Assembly: GCF_004959925.1 (NCBI RefSeq)
Contig: NZ_SPUW01000001.1
Coordinates: 1,550,001 to 1,614,000 of the forward strand
DNA: 64,000 bases
From: Pseudooceanicola onchidii
GTDB taxonomy: Bacteria; Pseudomonadota; Alphaproteobacteria; Rhodobacterales; Rhodobacteraceae
Reading direction: 5' to 3'
Part shown: positions 1 to 8,665 of the stretch, in pieces
How positions within the stretch are numbered: position 1 is the stretch's first letter
How the letters are laid out: the number at the start of each line of letters is the position of its first letter
Notes under the pieces: model-generated
Seen by the model: the letters and a program-made list of their open reading frames with translations, nothing else
The model's database searches: none
What the model was told of the DNA's origin: nothing
Program-made: the position numbers and the translations under genes

Positions 1-292
1 TCCCACCCAGCAAGCGGCCCGAAAAGGCCGTCAGGAAGACCATCAGCACGAAGATCACCAGGATGAACCCGGTCAGCGTCACGGGCGATCCGACCATCGC
101 GGGCACGGCAAGCCCCGCCTGCGCCAGCCCCGGCAGCAGGACGGAATAGTAGATCCCGTTCAGCACCGCGACGAGGCCGAGCCCCATCCAGACCGCCTGC
201 ATCGGAACATCCAGCGCCAGCACGCGTTTGGCGGCCTGCGCCGGGTTCGTCACCGTTTCCAGCGCGAGCGATTTCAGATCATCAAAAGTCAT
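1..292 (-). CDS. Yip1-like integral membrane protein (3' part outside window)
   Basis: The reading frame starts at an ATG at 292 and runs off the window edge after 97 codons. It begins MTFDDLKSLALETVTNPAQA and continues into hydrophobic segments, the look of a YIP1-domain membrane protein. Its ATG overlaps the TGA of the preceding gene in an ATGA, so the two are probably translationally coupled. It is the last visible gene of the iscR-suf transcription unit. Its role is unknown, and the family call rests on general character and on the similar neighbour. Confidence 0.6.
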   Translation of the reverse strand, partial: MTFDDLKSLALETVTNPAQAAKRVLALDVPMQAVWMGLGLVAVLNGIYYSVLLPGLAQAGLAVPAMVGSPVTLTGFILVIFVLMVFLTAFSGRLLGG

Positions 293-774
293 ATCCGGCC
301 CTTTTCGACCGCCCAGAGGCCCGACACCCAGAACCACAGAAAGACCCCAAGCGCCAGCAACCCGGTCAGGGCCGTCTGCGGCCCGGCCCCCAGGAACCCT
401 TCGGTCAACCCGTTGAGAAGAAAGGCCGGCGCCGTGGCCAGCAGCGCCCAGAACAGCGCCATGCGGGCAGAATAGAAACCGCCCTGCCCGCCCACGACCC
501 GCGCCACCGCGTGGCTGAGCGCGCCGAGGCCGTAAAGGATCAGCGGCAGGATAAACACCAGCGCCATCAGCGATCCGCCCATCAGCATCTCAAGCTCGGC
601 TCCGGTCTCGAACGACTGCCGGGCCAGTCGCGGCCACTGCGCCACGAACAGCAGACCGCAGCCCGCCATCAGCACGGCCAGCGCGCGGTCTTCCCGCGCG
701 CCGCCTTCGATCCGGCGCTGCAACACGGGCACGGGCCCGCGATAGGTCGCCACGATATCCCGCAGGATCGACAT
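289..774 (-). CDS. Yip1 family membrane protein
   Basis: This 161-residue protein has about four hydrophobic segments (near residues 33-50, 65-90, 105-125 and 135-155) after a short polar N-terminus, consistent with a YIP1-domain protein of the inner membrane. Its ATG shares one base with the sufD stop (TGATG), and its stop overlaps the start of a second protein of the same kind, so it is the third member of a coupled sufC-sufD-yip1-yip1 series. A direct role in Fe-S assembly is not established; co-transcription is the only link visible here. Confidence 0.65.
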   Translation of the reverse strand: MSILRDIVATYRGPVPVLQRRIEGGAREDRALAVLMAGCGLLFVAQWPRLARQSFETGAELEMLMGGSLMALVFILPLILYGLGALSHAVARVVGGQGGFYSARMALFWALLATAPAFLLNGLTEGFLGAGPQTALTGLLALGVFLWFWVSGLWAVEKGRI

Positions 775-2069
775 CAGCCGCGCCGACGATCCAGCCAGGC
801 TTCGACCTTGCCCAGGATCTCGTCCGAGAGCGCCTCGTCCTCGATCTCCTGCACCGCTTCGGCCAGGAAGGCCAGCGTCAGCAGGTCGGTTGCCCGTCCT
901 TCCGGCACCCCGCGCGACCGCAGGTAGAACAGCGCATCCTCATCGATCGCCCCGGACGTGGAGCCGTGCGAACAGGCCACGTCATCGGCGTAGATCTCAA
1001 GCTCGGGCTTGGCCAGGAACTGGCTGTCCCCGTCCAGCAGCAGCGATTGGCTGATCTGGTAGCCGTCGGTCTTCTGTGCGCCTTCCTTCACCAGGATCTT
1101 GCCCTGGAACACGCCCGTCGCACCGTTGCGCAGCACCTTCTTGAACACCTGGCGGCTTTCGCAGTTCACCGCGTCATGGGTGATGAAGATCGTGTCGTCG
1201 TGATGGAAATCACCATCGCCGACGCAGGCGCCGGCCACGTGGGCCACGGCGTCATCACCGGTCAGTTCGATCACGCATTCATTGCGCGTCATCCGGCCGT
1301 TCGCGGTCAGGGTAAAGCTTTTGAACGTGCTCTCGGTGCCCAGACGCGCGAAGATATGCGTCGCGGCCTGACGTTCGTGATCGCGCCCCTGCGCCCGGAC
1401 GTGGTGGAAAGCCGCGCCATCGGCAATATCGACCTCCATCACCTTGTTGAACCGCGCGGCGGCGGGGCCGTTTTCCAGCACCGTCAGCTCGGCCTTGGCA
1501 TCCAGCTTGATCACGTGGTGCAAGATCGCATCCGAGGTCTCGCTCTCGTGCCGATAGATCAGCGACACGGGCTTTTCCGCCTTGCCGGTCGCATGGATCA
1601 GCACGCCGTCGGTGGCGTAGGCGGTGTTCAGCGCGGCCAGCGGACGTGCGACCGGATCCTGACCGTTCGCCTCGAGCGTGCCATAAAGCCCCTGCGCCCA
1701 GTGGATGTCCGAGGTCGCCTCGGCCAGACGTTCGATCTTGACCCCCGCAAGTGCGGGATCGTCCGAGGCCGCGGCGTCGAAGACGCCGTCCACGAAGACC
1801 AGCTTGACGCGGTCGACGCTGTCGAACACCTGCACCTCGTCGCCGGTAAAGACCGCCGCCGGGGTGACATCGGCCACGACCAAGCCCGTGGGTTTGGTGA
1901 ATTTCCAGTATTCATCACGGGCGTGCGGCAGGCCCTGCTGCACCACCCGGTCCAGCGCCGCCTTGCGTGCCGTGGCCGTCCAACCCTTGTCCGCCACCGG
2001 ACCCAGGCTGTCGAGCCGCGCGCTGGTCGCGCCCTGCTTCTGTTCGATGAGTCCTGCGCGTGCGGCCAT
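774..2069 (-). CDS. sufD: Fe-S cluster assembly protein SufD
   Basis: SufD is the non-catalytic scaffold subunit of the cytoplasmic SufBC2D complex that builds Fe-S clusters. The 431-residue product has the right-handed beta-helix core typical of SufB/SufD and the conserved C-terminal block ACSHGSTSGAID, which carries the His used in cluster assembly in SufD proteins. Its ATG overlaps the last base of sufC (TAATG), giving tight coupling to the ATPase subunit. Length and motif placement are normal for alphaproteobacteria. Confidence 0.96.
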   Translation of the reverse strand: MAARAGLIEQKQGATSARLDSLGPVADKGWTATARKAALDRVVQQGLPHARDEYWKFTKPTGLVVADVTPAAVFTGDEVQVFDSVDRVKLVFVDGVFDAAASDDPALAGVKIERLAEATSDIHWAQGLYGTLEANGQDPVARPLAALNTAYATDGVLIHATGKAEKPVSLIYRHESETSDAILHHVIKLDAKAELTVLENGPAAARFNKVMEVDIADGAAFHHVRAQGRDHERQAATHIFARLGTESTFKSFTLTANGRMTRNECVIELTGDDAVAHVAGACVGDGDFHHDDTIFITHDAVNCESRQVFKKVLRNGATGVFQGKILVKEGAQKTDGYQISQSLLLDGDSQFLAKPELEIYADDVACSHGSTSGAIDEDALFYLRSRGVPEGRATDLLTLAFLAEAVQEIEDEALSDEILGKVEAWLDRRRG

Positions 2070-2824
2070 TATTCGGCCTCCGCAAGCAGGTCGGCATAGC
2101 CGTTCTGTTCGACTTCCAGCGCCAGTTCGGGACCGCCGGTCTTGATGATCCGGCCGTCGGCCATGATGTGCACGACGTCCGGTTTGATGTGGTCCAGAAG
2201 GCGCTGGTAGTGGGTGATGACCAGGAAGCCACGGCCTGCATCGCGCAGCGCGTTCACGCCTTCGGACACCAGTTTCATCGCGTCGACGTCCAGGCCCGAA
2301 TCCGTTTCATCCAGGATGCACATGCGCGGCTGAAGAACCGCCATCTGCAGGATTTCGTTGCGCTTCTTCTCACCACCCGAGAAACCGACGTTCACGGGGC
2401 GCTTCAGCATGTCGGCGTCGATCTTCAGATCCTTGGCCTTTTCACGCACGAACTTGAGGAAATCGGTCGCCGACATCTCGTCTTCGCCGCGCGCCTTGCG
2501 TTGTGCGTTCACCGCAGTGCGCAGGAAGGTCATGTTGCCGACGCCGGGGATCTCGACCGGGTACTGGAACGCCAGGAACAGGCCCGCCGCCGCGCGCTCT
2601 TCCGCTTCCATGTCCAGCAGGTCGTCGCCGTCCAGCGTCGCCTCGCCGCCGGTGACCTCGTAGCCGTCCTTGCCGGACAGCACGTACGACAGCGTCGACT
2701 TGCCCGACCCGTTCGGGCCCATGATCGCATGCACCTTGCCCGCTTCGACGGTCAGGTCCACACCCTTGAGGATCTGTTTGTCCTCGTCTTCCAGTTTCAC
2801 CTGCAGGTTCTTGATTTCCAGCAT
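2069..2824 (-). CDS. sufC: Fe-S cluster assembly ATPase SufC
   Basis: This is the ABC-type ATPase of the SufBCD complex. From the start MLEIKNLQVK the protein is 251 residues, the normal SufC length. Walker A GPNGSGKST, signature FSGGEKKRNE and Walker B MCILDETDSGLD are all present, including the SufC-typical TDSGLD after the catalytic Glu. I chose the ATG at 2824 because AAGGACG lies just upstream; an in-frame extension of 13 residues to 2863 is unlike the family. It follows the ybjQ gene and overlaps sufD by one base. Confidence 0.97.
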   Translation of the reverse strand: MLEIKNLQVKLEDEDKQILKGVDLTVEAGKVHAIMGPNGSGKSTLSYVLSGKDGYEVTGGEATLDGDDLLDMEAEERAAAGLFLAFQYPVEIPGVGNMTFLRTAVNAQRKARGEDEMSATDFLKFVREKAKDLKIDADMLKRPVNVGFSGGEKKRNEILQMAVLQPRMCILDETDSGLDVDAMKLVSEGVNALRDAGRGFLVITHYQRLLDHIKPDVVHIMADGRIIKTGGPELALEVEQNGYADLLAEAE

Positions 2825-2899
2825 CTTTTCGTCCTTTTCATCCGCCCCGTCCGGGGCGCCCATATCCTTGCCCGGGGGCTGCCCCCCGCGCGAATTTCG

Positions 2900-3214
2900 T
2901 TAGTCCACCACCACGGCCGTGCCCGAGACCGACACCATCAGCATCGAATCCCCCACGACCTCGTAATCCAGATCGACACCCACCACGGCATTGGCACCCA
3001 TGGCCGCCGCGCGATGTTCCAGCTCGCGCATGGCAGTGTCGCGGGCATCCTGAAGCTTGGCCTCGTAGGCACCCGACCGGCCGCCGACGATATCGGTGAT
3101 CCCGGCAAAGAAATCGCGCACCACGTTGGCGCCCATGATCGCCTCGCCCACCACGATGCCGCGGTAGTCGGTGATGCGTTTGCCTTCGATCGATTGCGTC
3201 GTTGTCACGATCAT
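2900..3214 (-). CDS. YbjQ/UPF0145 family protein
   Basis: This 104-residue protein matches the YbjQ (UPF0145, putative heavy-metal-binding domain) family: it opens with [14 protein letters not shown], has the [14 protein letters not shown] segment, and ends in the conserved pattern [15 protein letters not shown]. Family members form pentameric beta/alpha barrels of unproven function. It sits between the FkbM gene (one base apart) and sufC, inside the suf operon, with the good ribosome-binding site CAGGAG. A link to metal or cluster handling is inference from position. Confidence 0.88.
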   Translation of the reverse strand: MIVTTTQSIEGKRITDYRGIVVGEAIMGANVVRDFFAGITDIVGGRSGAYEAKLQDARDTAMRELEHRAAAMGANAVVGVDLDYEVVGDSMLMVSVSGTAVVVD

Positions 3215-3215
3215 C

Positions 3216-4013
3216 TCAATCTCCTGTCTCTGCCATCTGCACCTCGGCCAGCGCAGCGCTCAGACGCGCCTCGTCGCTGGCGTGACAGATGATGAAGTTC
3301 TTGTTCGTCTGATACCGCTGGTGCACCAGCAGCTCGCGATAGTCCTGCGCCGCGACCCATTGATCGAAGGCGTCGTAGTTTTCCTGATCGACCTCGACCA
3401 GCATGACCGGGTGGCACCGCGCCAGAACGCCCGAAAGGCCCTGCAGCGCCTGCATTTCCATCCCCTCGACATCGATCTTGATGAAGTCGGGGGTGACATC
3501 GGCCAGGGCATCATCGGCGCGCACCACTTCGACATCGCCTTCGCCCGCCCGCATCTTGGCCGCGCCCAGGTTCCGGTCGCGTTTCTGCATGCCGAAACCA
3601 CCGCGCGCCACGTCCGAGGCGCCGTAGCCGATGAAGTCCAGCGACACGACATCGCGCAGACGGTTCACCAGCACGTTCTGGATCAGCAGCTCATAGGCCA
3701 GCGGGTTCGGCTCGAACGGGATCACCTTGGTGGCCTTCAGGTGCAGCGCGGCAAACAGCGAATGATTTCCGATGTTTGCCCCGATATCGACAAAGGTGCC
3801 GCCCGTGGGAAAGATCGCGCTCAGGACCGACAGTTCCTGCTGTTCATAGAATTCGCCCGCCCGGTGCTTGCGCTGGATCGGGTCGTTTTCCATGTTCACG
3901 CAGAAGGTGACAGGCAGCCCAAGCGGCGACGCATGGATCAGCTCCAGCGGCACAGAGGCCACCGGACGCCCACGCGCCAGCCGTCGATTTATGCGTGCCA
4001 CCCGCGGGATCAT
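3216..4013 (-). CDS. FkbM family SAM-dependent methyltransferase
   Basis: The 265-residue protein carries the FkbM methyltransferase core: SAM-binding motif [16 protein letters not shown] (about residues 94-109), the acidic FEPNP loop after the second strand, and the [17 protein letters not shown] segment diagnostic of FkbM enzymes, which O-methylate sugars and polyketides. The gene starts three bases after the sufB stop and ends one base before the ybjQ start, so it is locked into the suf operon. The substrate is unknown. FkbM enzymes are usually found in glycan or natural-product clusters, which makes this location notable. Confidence 0.9.
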   Translation of the reverse strand: MIPRVARINRRLARGRPVASVPLELIHASPLGLPVTFCVNMENDPIQRKHRAGEFYEQQELSVLSAIFPTGGTFVDIGANIGNHSLFAALHLKATKVIPFEPNPLAYELLIQNVLVNRLRDVVSLDFIGYGASDVARGGFGMQKRDRNLGAAKMRAGEGDVEVVRADDALADVTPDFIKIDVEGMEMQALQGLSGVLARCHPVMLVEVDQENYDAFDQWVAAQDYRELLVHQRYQTNKNFIICHASDEARLSAALAEVQMAETGD

Positions 4014-4016
4014 GGA

Positions 4017-5537
4017 TCAGCCCACGGAGCCTTCGAGAGAGATCGCGACAAGCTGCTGTGCTTCCATCGCGAATTCCATCGGCAGGGCCTGCAGCACCTC
4101 GCGGCAGAAGCCGTTCACGACCAGCGCGACCGCCTCTTCTTCGTCCATGCCGCGCTGGCGGCAATAGAACAGCTGATCGTCGTCGACCTTCGACGTCGTC
4201 GCCTCGTGTTCCACGCGGGACGAGTTGTTCTTCACCTCGATATACGGAACCGTATGCGCACCGCATTCCGACCCGATCAGAAGCGAGTCACACTGCGTGT
4301 AGTTGCGCGAATTCTTCGCCTTGGGGTGCATCGAAACCAGCCCGCGATAGGTGTTCTGCGCCTTGCCCGCGCTGATCCCCTTGGACACGATCCGAGACTT
4401 CGTGTTCTTGCCCAGGTGCACCATCTTCGTGCCGGTATCGGCCTGCTGATAGTTGTTGGTGATCGCGATCGAGTAGAATTCGCCCTGGCTGTCGTCCCCG
4501 CGCAGGATGCAGCTGGGGTATTTCCAGGTCACGGCGGACCCCGTTTCAACCTGCGTCCACATCACCTTGGCCCGGTCGCCCCGGCAATCCGCGCGCTTGG
4601 TCACAAAGTTATAGATGCCGCCCTTGCCATTCTCGTCGCCCGGGAACCAGTTCTGGACGGTGGAATACTTCACCTCGGCGTCTTCCTCGACGACGATCTC
4701 GACCACGGCGGCATGCAGCTGCGACGTATCCCGCTGCGGTGCGGTGCAGCCTTCGAGGTACGAGACATACGACCCCTTGTCTGCGATGATCAGCGTGCGT
4801 TCGAACTGGCCGGTGTTTTCCGCGTTGATACGGAAATAGGTGGACAGTTCCATCGGGCAGCGCACGCCCGGCGGGACGTAGACGAACGACCCATCCGAGA
4901 AGACGGCGCTGTTGAGCGTGGCGTAGAAGTTGTCGGACACAGGAACGACCGACCCGAGGTATTTCTTCACCAGCTCAGGATGCTCGCGGATCGCTTCCGA
5001 GATCGAACAGAAGATCACCCCGGCCTTTTTCAGTTCCGCCTGGAAGGTCGTGCCGACGGAGACGGAATCGAACACCGCGTCCACGGCGACCTTGCGGCCT
5101 TCGGCGGGCATGTCCTCGGCGCCCTCGACGCCGGCCAGGATCATCTGTTCCTTCAGCGGAATGCCCAGCTTTTCATAGGTCGCCAGCAGCTTGGGGTCGA
5201 CCTCGTCCAGCGACTTGGGCTTCACTTCCATGCTTTTCGGGCGGGCGTAGTAATACTGCTTCTGGAAGTCGATCTCCGGATAATCGATCATCGCCCAGTC
5301 GGGTTCTTCCAGCGTCTTCCAGCGTGCGAACGCCTCAAGCCGCCAGTCGGTCATCCACTGGGGTTCTTCGTTCTTTTCGGAAATCAGCCGCACGATGTCC
5401 TCGGAGAGGCCCATGGGCGCGTATTCCGTTTCGATCTCGGTGTCCCAGCCGTACTTGTAGGTTCCGATCGCCTTGACCGCATCGACCGTTTCCTGGTCGA
5501 CGCCTTCCTTCACCTGGGTGTCGTCAATCGTGCTCAT
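4017..5537 (-). CDS. sufB: Fe-S cluster assembly protein SufB
   Basis: SufB is the scaffold subunit that receives sulfur and carries the nascent cluster in SufBC2D. The 506-residue product is full length and contains [14 protein letters not shown], holding the conserved C-terminal Cys, and [20 protein letters not shown] near the end, the SufB signature. It follows the cysteine desulfurase gene, and the FkbM gene starts three bases after its stop. The separation of sufB from sufC-sufD by two extra genes is unusual against the compact sufBCD order of many bacteria. Confidence 0.97.
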   Translation of the reverse strand: MSTIDDTQVKEGVDQETVDAVKAIGTYKYGWDTEIETEYAPMGLSEDIVRLISEKNEEPQWMTDWRLEAFARWKTLEEPDWAMIDYPEIDFQKQYYYARPKSMEVKPKSLDEVDPKLLATYEKLGIPLKEQMILAGVEGAEDMPAEGRKVAVDAVFDSVSVGTTFQAELKKAGVIFCSISEAIREHPELVKKYLGSVVPVSDNFYATLNSAVFSDGSFVYVPPGVRCPMELSTYFRINAENTGQFERTLIIADKGSYVSYLEGCTAPQRDTSQLHAAVVEIVVEEDAEVKYSTVQNWFPGDENGKGGIYNFVTKRADCRGDRAKVMWTQVETGSAVTWKYPSCILRGDDSQGEFYSIAITNNYQQADTGTKMVHLGKNTKSRIVSKGISAGKAQNTYRGLVSMHPKAKNSRNYTQCDSLLIGSECGAHTVPYIEVKNNSSRVEHEATTSKVDDDQLFYCRQRGMDEEEAVALVVNGFCREVLQALPMEFAMEAQQLVAISLEGSVG

Positions 5538-5552
5538 CTCTCGCGTCCTTCC

Positions 5553-6599
5553 TTACGCCGCGCGGGCGCGGTGTTTGTCCCGTTGCGCCAGCCAGGCATC
5601 GGCAAAGCGCATGATCTCGTCTTCCGTCGTCCGGACCCCAAGCGACACGCGCAGCGCGCCACCGGCAGACCGGTCGTCATAACCCATGGCCTTCAGAACC
5701 TTGCTCTCGCGGACCTTGCCGCTTGAACAGGCCGATCCGGCCGAAACTGCGAACCCCTTGAGGTCCATTTGCATCACCTGCGTCTCGCCCTTCCAGCCGG
5801 GGGACACAAGGTAGCTGGTGTTGGGCAGCCGCGGCGCATTGGCCCCGGCGATCACCACGTCTTCGGCCTCGGTCAGCACCCGCGCCTCGAAGGCGTCGCG
5901 CAAATCGCGCACCCGGTCCCAGGCGCCGCTGTCCAGCTCGGCCATGGCGGCCTCGGCGGCGGCGCCGAAGCCGACGATGCCCAGCAGGTTCTCCGTCCCC
6001 GCGCGGCGGCCCATCTCCTGGCCTCCGCCCGTCATCTGGGCCTGCACATCCGTGCCGCGCTTCATCACCAGCGCCCCGATGCCCTTGGGCGCGCCCAGCT
6101 TGTGACCGGATATAAGGGCCATCTGGCAGCCCATCCAGTTGAAGGCCACCGGAATCTTGCCGAAAGCCTGGGTTGCGTCCGACGCATAAAGCCCCTCGGG
6201 CAGGGTCTGGATCACCCCGGTTTCGGAATTTGCCAGCTGCAGCGTACCCTTGGAGACATCGCCGGGCGTCACGATCCCGTCGGCATCCACCGCCCAGACC
6301 GGCGAAATCCGGCTGCCCACGGCATCATGTTCGATGCCCGCGCCCTCAAAACCGCCAGCGGCAAAGGCGATCCCCGCCGCTTCGGTCGCGCCCGAGGTGA
6401 AGACGATATCCGCCCCATCCGCCCCGAAGGCCGCCGCGACCTGCGCCCGCGCCTTTTCGATCAACGCCTTGGCCGCACGCCCCTCGGCATGGACCGAGGA
6501 CGGATTGCCCACCAGGTCCATCGCCGCCAGCATCGCCTCGCGCGCCTCGGGCCGCAGAGGATAGGTGGCGTTGTGGTCAAGATAGACCCGCGAGATCAC
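5553..6599 (-). CDS. Cysteine desulfurase, NifS/IscS class
   Basis: This PLP enzyme takes sulfur from cysteine as a persulfide for the Suf scaffold. Residues VYLDHNATYPLRP open the fold, the PLP lysine is in ISGHKLGAPKG, and the persulfide Cys is in SAGSACSSGK, the class I loop. I prefer the GTG at 6599, which overlaps the iscR stop as GTGA and gives 348 residues; the longer in-frame ATG at 6647 lies inside iscR and would add a non-homologous, Gly/Arg-rich tail. It is shorter than E. coli IscS. It sits between iscR and sufB. Confidence 0.92.
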   Translation of the reverse strand: MISRVYLDHNATYPLRPEAREAMLAAMDLVGNPSSVHAEGRAAKALIEKARAQVAAAFGADGADIVFTSGATEAAGIAFAAGGFEGAGIEHDAVGSRISPVWAVDADGIVTPGDVSKGTLQLANSETGVIQTLPEGLYASDATQAFGKIPVAFNWMGCQMALISGHKLGAPKGIGALVMKRGTDVQAQMTGGGQEMGRRAGTENLLGIVGFGAAAEAAMAELDSGAWDRVRDLRDAFEARVLTEAEDVVIAGANAPRLPNTSYLVSPGWKGETQVMQMDLKGFAVSAGSACSSGKVRESKVLKAMGYDDRSAGGALRVSLGVRTTEDEIMRFADAWLAQRDKHRARAA

Positions 6600-7063
6600 G
6601 CGTCTTCCTCGTCCACGACCGCAAAGAGGTTCGGCACAGCCGGGCATGGCGCCAGGCCGTTACCGATCACATCCGACAGCCGCGCCTGGTGCAGGAACAC
6701 GTAGACATGCGCCGACAGGCTTTGCCACAGACGGTTGGTGACGGACTGCGCCTTGGTGCCCGACAGGCCGCCGCTGGCACCCGCGCCCGAATGCATCGCG
6801 TCGATGGTTTCATCCACGGCACCCAGCACGTCGATCACCCGGATATCGGACGCGGACCGCGCCAGCTTGTACCCGCCGCCCGGCCCCCGGACCGACGCCA
6901 CAAGCCCCGAACGACGCAACTTGACGAACAGCTGTTCGAGATAGGGCAGAGAGATATTCTGCCGTTTCGACACCTCGGCCAGCGTCACCAGCTTGCCCTC
7001 GGGCTGCATTGCAATATCCGCCAGTGCCACCATGGCATAGCGTCCTTTGGTGCTGAGTTTCAT
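6596..7063 (-). CDS. iscR: Rrf2 family regulator IscR
   Basis: This 155-residue protein is the Rrf2-type winged-helix regulator of the downstream isc/suf operon. It starts MKLSTKGRYAMVALADIA and carries the wing VRGPGGGYKLAR. The three clustered cysteines that bind the cluster in E. coli IscR are absent; the only Cys is at about residue 140 (LAPCPAV). One-cysteine IscR proteins are known from Rhodobacter sphaeroides, where the protein acts as an iron-dependent repressor. A palindrome of the IscR type lies 95 bases upstream of the start. Its stop overlaps the desulfurase GTG. Confidence 0.93.
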   Translation of the reverse strand: MKLSTKGRYAMVALADIAMQPEGKLVTLAEVSKRQNISLPYLEQLFVKLRRSGLVASVRGPGGGYKLARSASDIRVIDVLGAVDETIDAMHSGAGASGGLSGTKAQSVTNRLWQSLSAHVYVFLHQARLSDVIGNGLAPCPAVPNLFAVVDEEDA

Positions 7064-7157
7064 GGCCTGACGCCCCGTGCGAGTCCCGAATTCATTGACG
7101 TTGCCGAAACAAGAGCTTATCTCGCTTCAAGCCGTCATGCCGGGGCCGGACCCCGGT

Positions 7158-7172
7158 TTAGAATCTTTCTAA
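7158..7172. promoter_or_regulatory. Candidate IscR operator (Iron-Rhodo-box type)
   Basis: The sequence TTAGAATCTTTCTAA is a perfect inverted repeat with 6-base arms (TTAGAA/TTCTAA) and a 3-base centre. It lies between the divergent iscR operon and the alpha/beta hydrolase gene. An AT-rich palindrome of this kind has been predicted as the IscR-linked iron box of Rhodobacterales; I match it from memory. It could repress the isc/suf operon when iron is sufficient, and it is also only about 50 bases from the hydrolase start. Confidence 0.7.
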
Positions 7173-7221
7173 GGTGCTTGAGCTAATTCGTCAAGAATTG
7201 AGCACCAAACAGGAGTACCCA

Positions 7222-7875
7222 ATGCCCGAGGTTATTTTCCCCGGCCCCGAAGGCCGCCTCGAAGGTCGCTACCACCCGCAGAAAGAACGTGACGCGCCGA
7301 TCGCCATCATCCTGCATCCGCACCCTCAGTTCGGCGGCACGATGAACAACAAGGTCGTCTATAACCTGCATTACGCCTTCCACAAGATGGGCTTCACTGT
7401 CCTGCGGTTCAACTTCCGCGGCGTGGGACGCAGCCAGGGTGAATACGACCAGGGCGTGGGTGAACTGTCGGATGCGGCCTCGGCCCTCGACTACCTGCAG
7501 TCGATGAACACGAACTCCAAGCATTGCTGGGTCGCGGGCTTTTCCTTTGGCGCCTGGATCGGCATGCAGCTTTTGATGCGCCGCCCCGAGATCACCGGCT
7601 TCATCTCGGTCAGCCCTCCCGCCAACATGTACGATTTTTCGTTCCTGGCGCCCTGCCCGTCTTCGGGCCTGATCATCAATGGCACCGCCGACCGCGTCGC
7701 GCCCCCCGCAGACACCACCACCCTGGTCGGCAAGCTGCAGGAACAGAAGGGCATCACGGTCACCCATGAACAGATGGAAGGCGCCGGCCACTTCTTCGAA
7801 GATCCCTACATGGATCCGATGATCGACACCGTGACCGACTACGTCAAACGCCGCCTGACCGAGTCGACCCGCTGA
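7222..7875 (+). CDS. Alpha/beta hydrolase (COG2945-like)
   Basis: The protein begins MPEVIFPGPEGRLEGRYH and is 217 residues. It has a HPHPQFGG oxyanion-side motif, FNFRGVGRSQG, and the nucleophile elbow GFSFG, followed by a late acidic residue and AGHFFED holding the catalytic His. The start at 7222 follows CAGGAG at good spacing; upstream in-frame codons lack support. The substrate is unknown. In related genomes this hydrolase neighbours the isc/suf genes, as here. Its stop overlaps the next start (TGATG). Confidence 0.9.
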   Translation: MPEVIFPGPEGRLEGRYHPQKERDAPIAIILHPHPQFGGTMNNKVVYNLHYAFHKMGFTVLRFNFRGVGRSQGEYDQGVGELSDAASALDYLQSMNTNSKHCWVAGFSFGAWIGMQLLMRRPEITGFISVSPPANMYDFSFLAPCPSSGLIINGTADRVAPPADTTTLVGKLQEQKGITVTHEQMEGAGHFFEDPYMDPMIDTVTDYVKRRLTESTR

Positions 7876-8093
7876 TGTCGGGGTCGACCGACCGGATCGC
7901 CGCCAAACTGGCCGACGAAACGCTCGAGGTGATGACCCAGACCGGCAACGAACGGTTCTACATAGAGGTCGCGCAGATGATCGGCGCGGCCTCGCAGACG
8001 CTGGAAGAGGCCTATCTGACCGAAATCCGCGTCCGTCTTGCCGCCCGCAAGGCCATGAGCTTTATCCGCAAGCACAAGAAAGCCTCGGAATGA
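7875..8093 (+). CDS. Small conserved helical protein, function unknown
   Basis: This is a 72-residue, mostly helical, charged protein (start MSGSTDRIAAKLADE) with no signal peptide or membrane segment. It overlaps the hydrolase stop by one base and its own stop overlaps the HD-protein start as ATGA, so it is the middle gene of a coupled three-gene unit, which supports it being real. I do not recognise the family with confidence. Confidence 0.75.
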   Translation: MSGSTDRIAAKLADETLEVMTQTGNERFYIEVAQMIGAASQTLEEAYLTEIRVRLAARKAMSFIRKHKKASE

Positions 8094-8665
8094 CCCGCAT
8101 CGACGCGCAGATGGCCTTTCTGGCCGAAGCCGAGAAGCTGCGGGGCATTCTGCGCGCCACCCCGATCGGTGACAATTCGCGGCAAGAGAACTCGGGCGAA
8201 CACAGCTGGCACATCGCGCTGTATGCCATGATCCTGGGCGAACACGCCCCCGAGGGCGTGCAGATCGACCGGGTGATCCGGATGCTGCTGATCCACGACA
8301 TCGTCGAAATCGACGCGGGCGACGTGCCGATCTATGCCCAGACCGCCGAAGGCCAGGCCGAAACCGAAGCGGCCGAGGAACGCGCCGCCGCCCGCATCTT
8401 TGGCCTGCTGCCCGAAGATCAGGCGCGGGGCCTGATCGACCTCTGGCATGAGTTCGAGGCGGCCGAGACACCGGACGCCATCTTTGCCAAATCGCTCGAC
8501 CGGTTCCAGCCGCCCAACCTGAACCTCGCCTCGGGTGGCGGATCCTGGAAGACCTACAACGTCACCTTCGACGTTCTGGATCAGCGCGTCGGCAAGCCGG
8601 TGCGGCGTGGGGCCCCCGCGCTTTGGGACTGGATCGCGCCGAGGATCCGGGCGGTCCTGGGCTAG
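8090..8665 (+). CDS. HD-domain phosphohydrolase (YfbR-like)
   Basis: The 191-residue protein has the metal-binding HD signature: His in GEHSWHIALYAM, the HD pair in LLIHDIVEIDAGD and a late Asp in KSLDRFQP. This pattern is typical of YfbR/HDDC2-type 5'-deoxynucleotidases, so nucleotide dephosphorylation is a fair guess but not proven. Its ATG overlaps the previous stop (ATGA). Its TAG lies in a CTAG palindrome that also supplies the stop of the convergent gene on the other strand. Confidence 0.88.
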   Translation: MTRIDAQMAFLAEAEKLRGILRATPIGDNSRQENSGEHSWHIALYAMILGEHAPEGVQIDRVIRMLLIHDIVEIDAGDVPIYAQTAEGQAETEAAEERAAARIFGLLPEDQARGLIDLWHEFEAAETPDAIFAKSLDRFQPPNLNLASGGGSWKTYNVTFDVLDQRVGKPVRRGAPALWDWIAPRIRAVLG

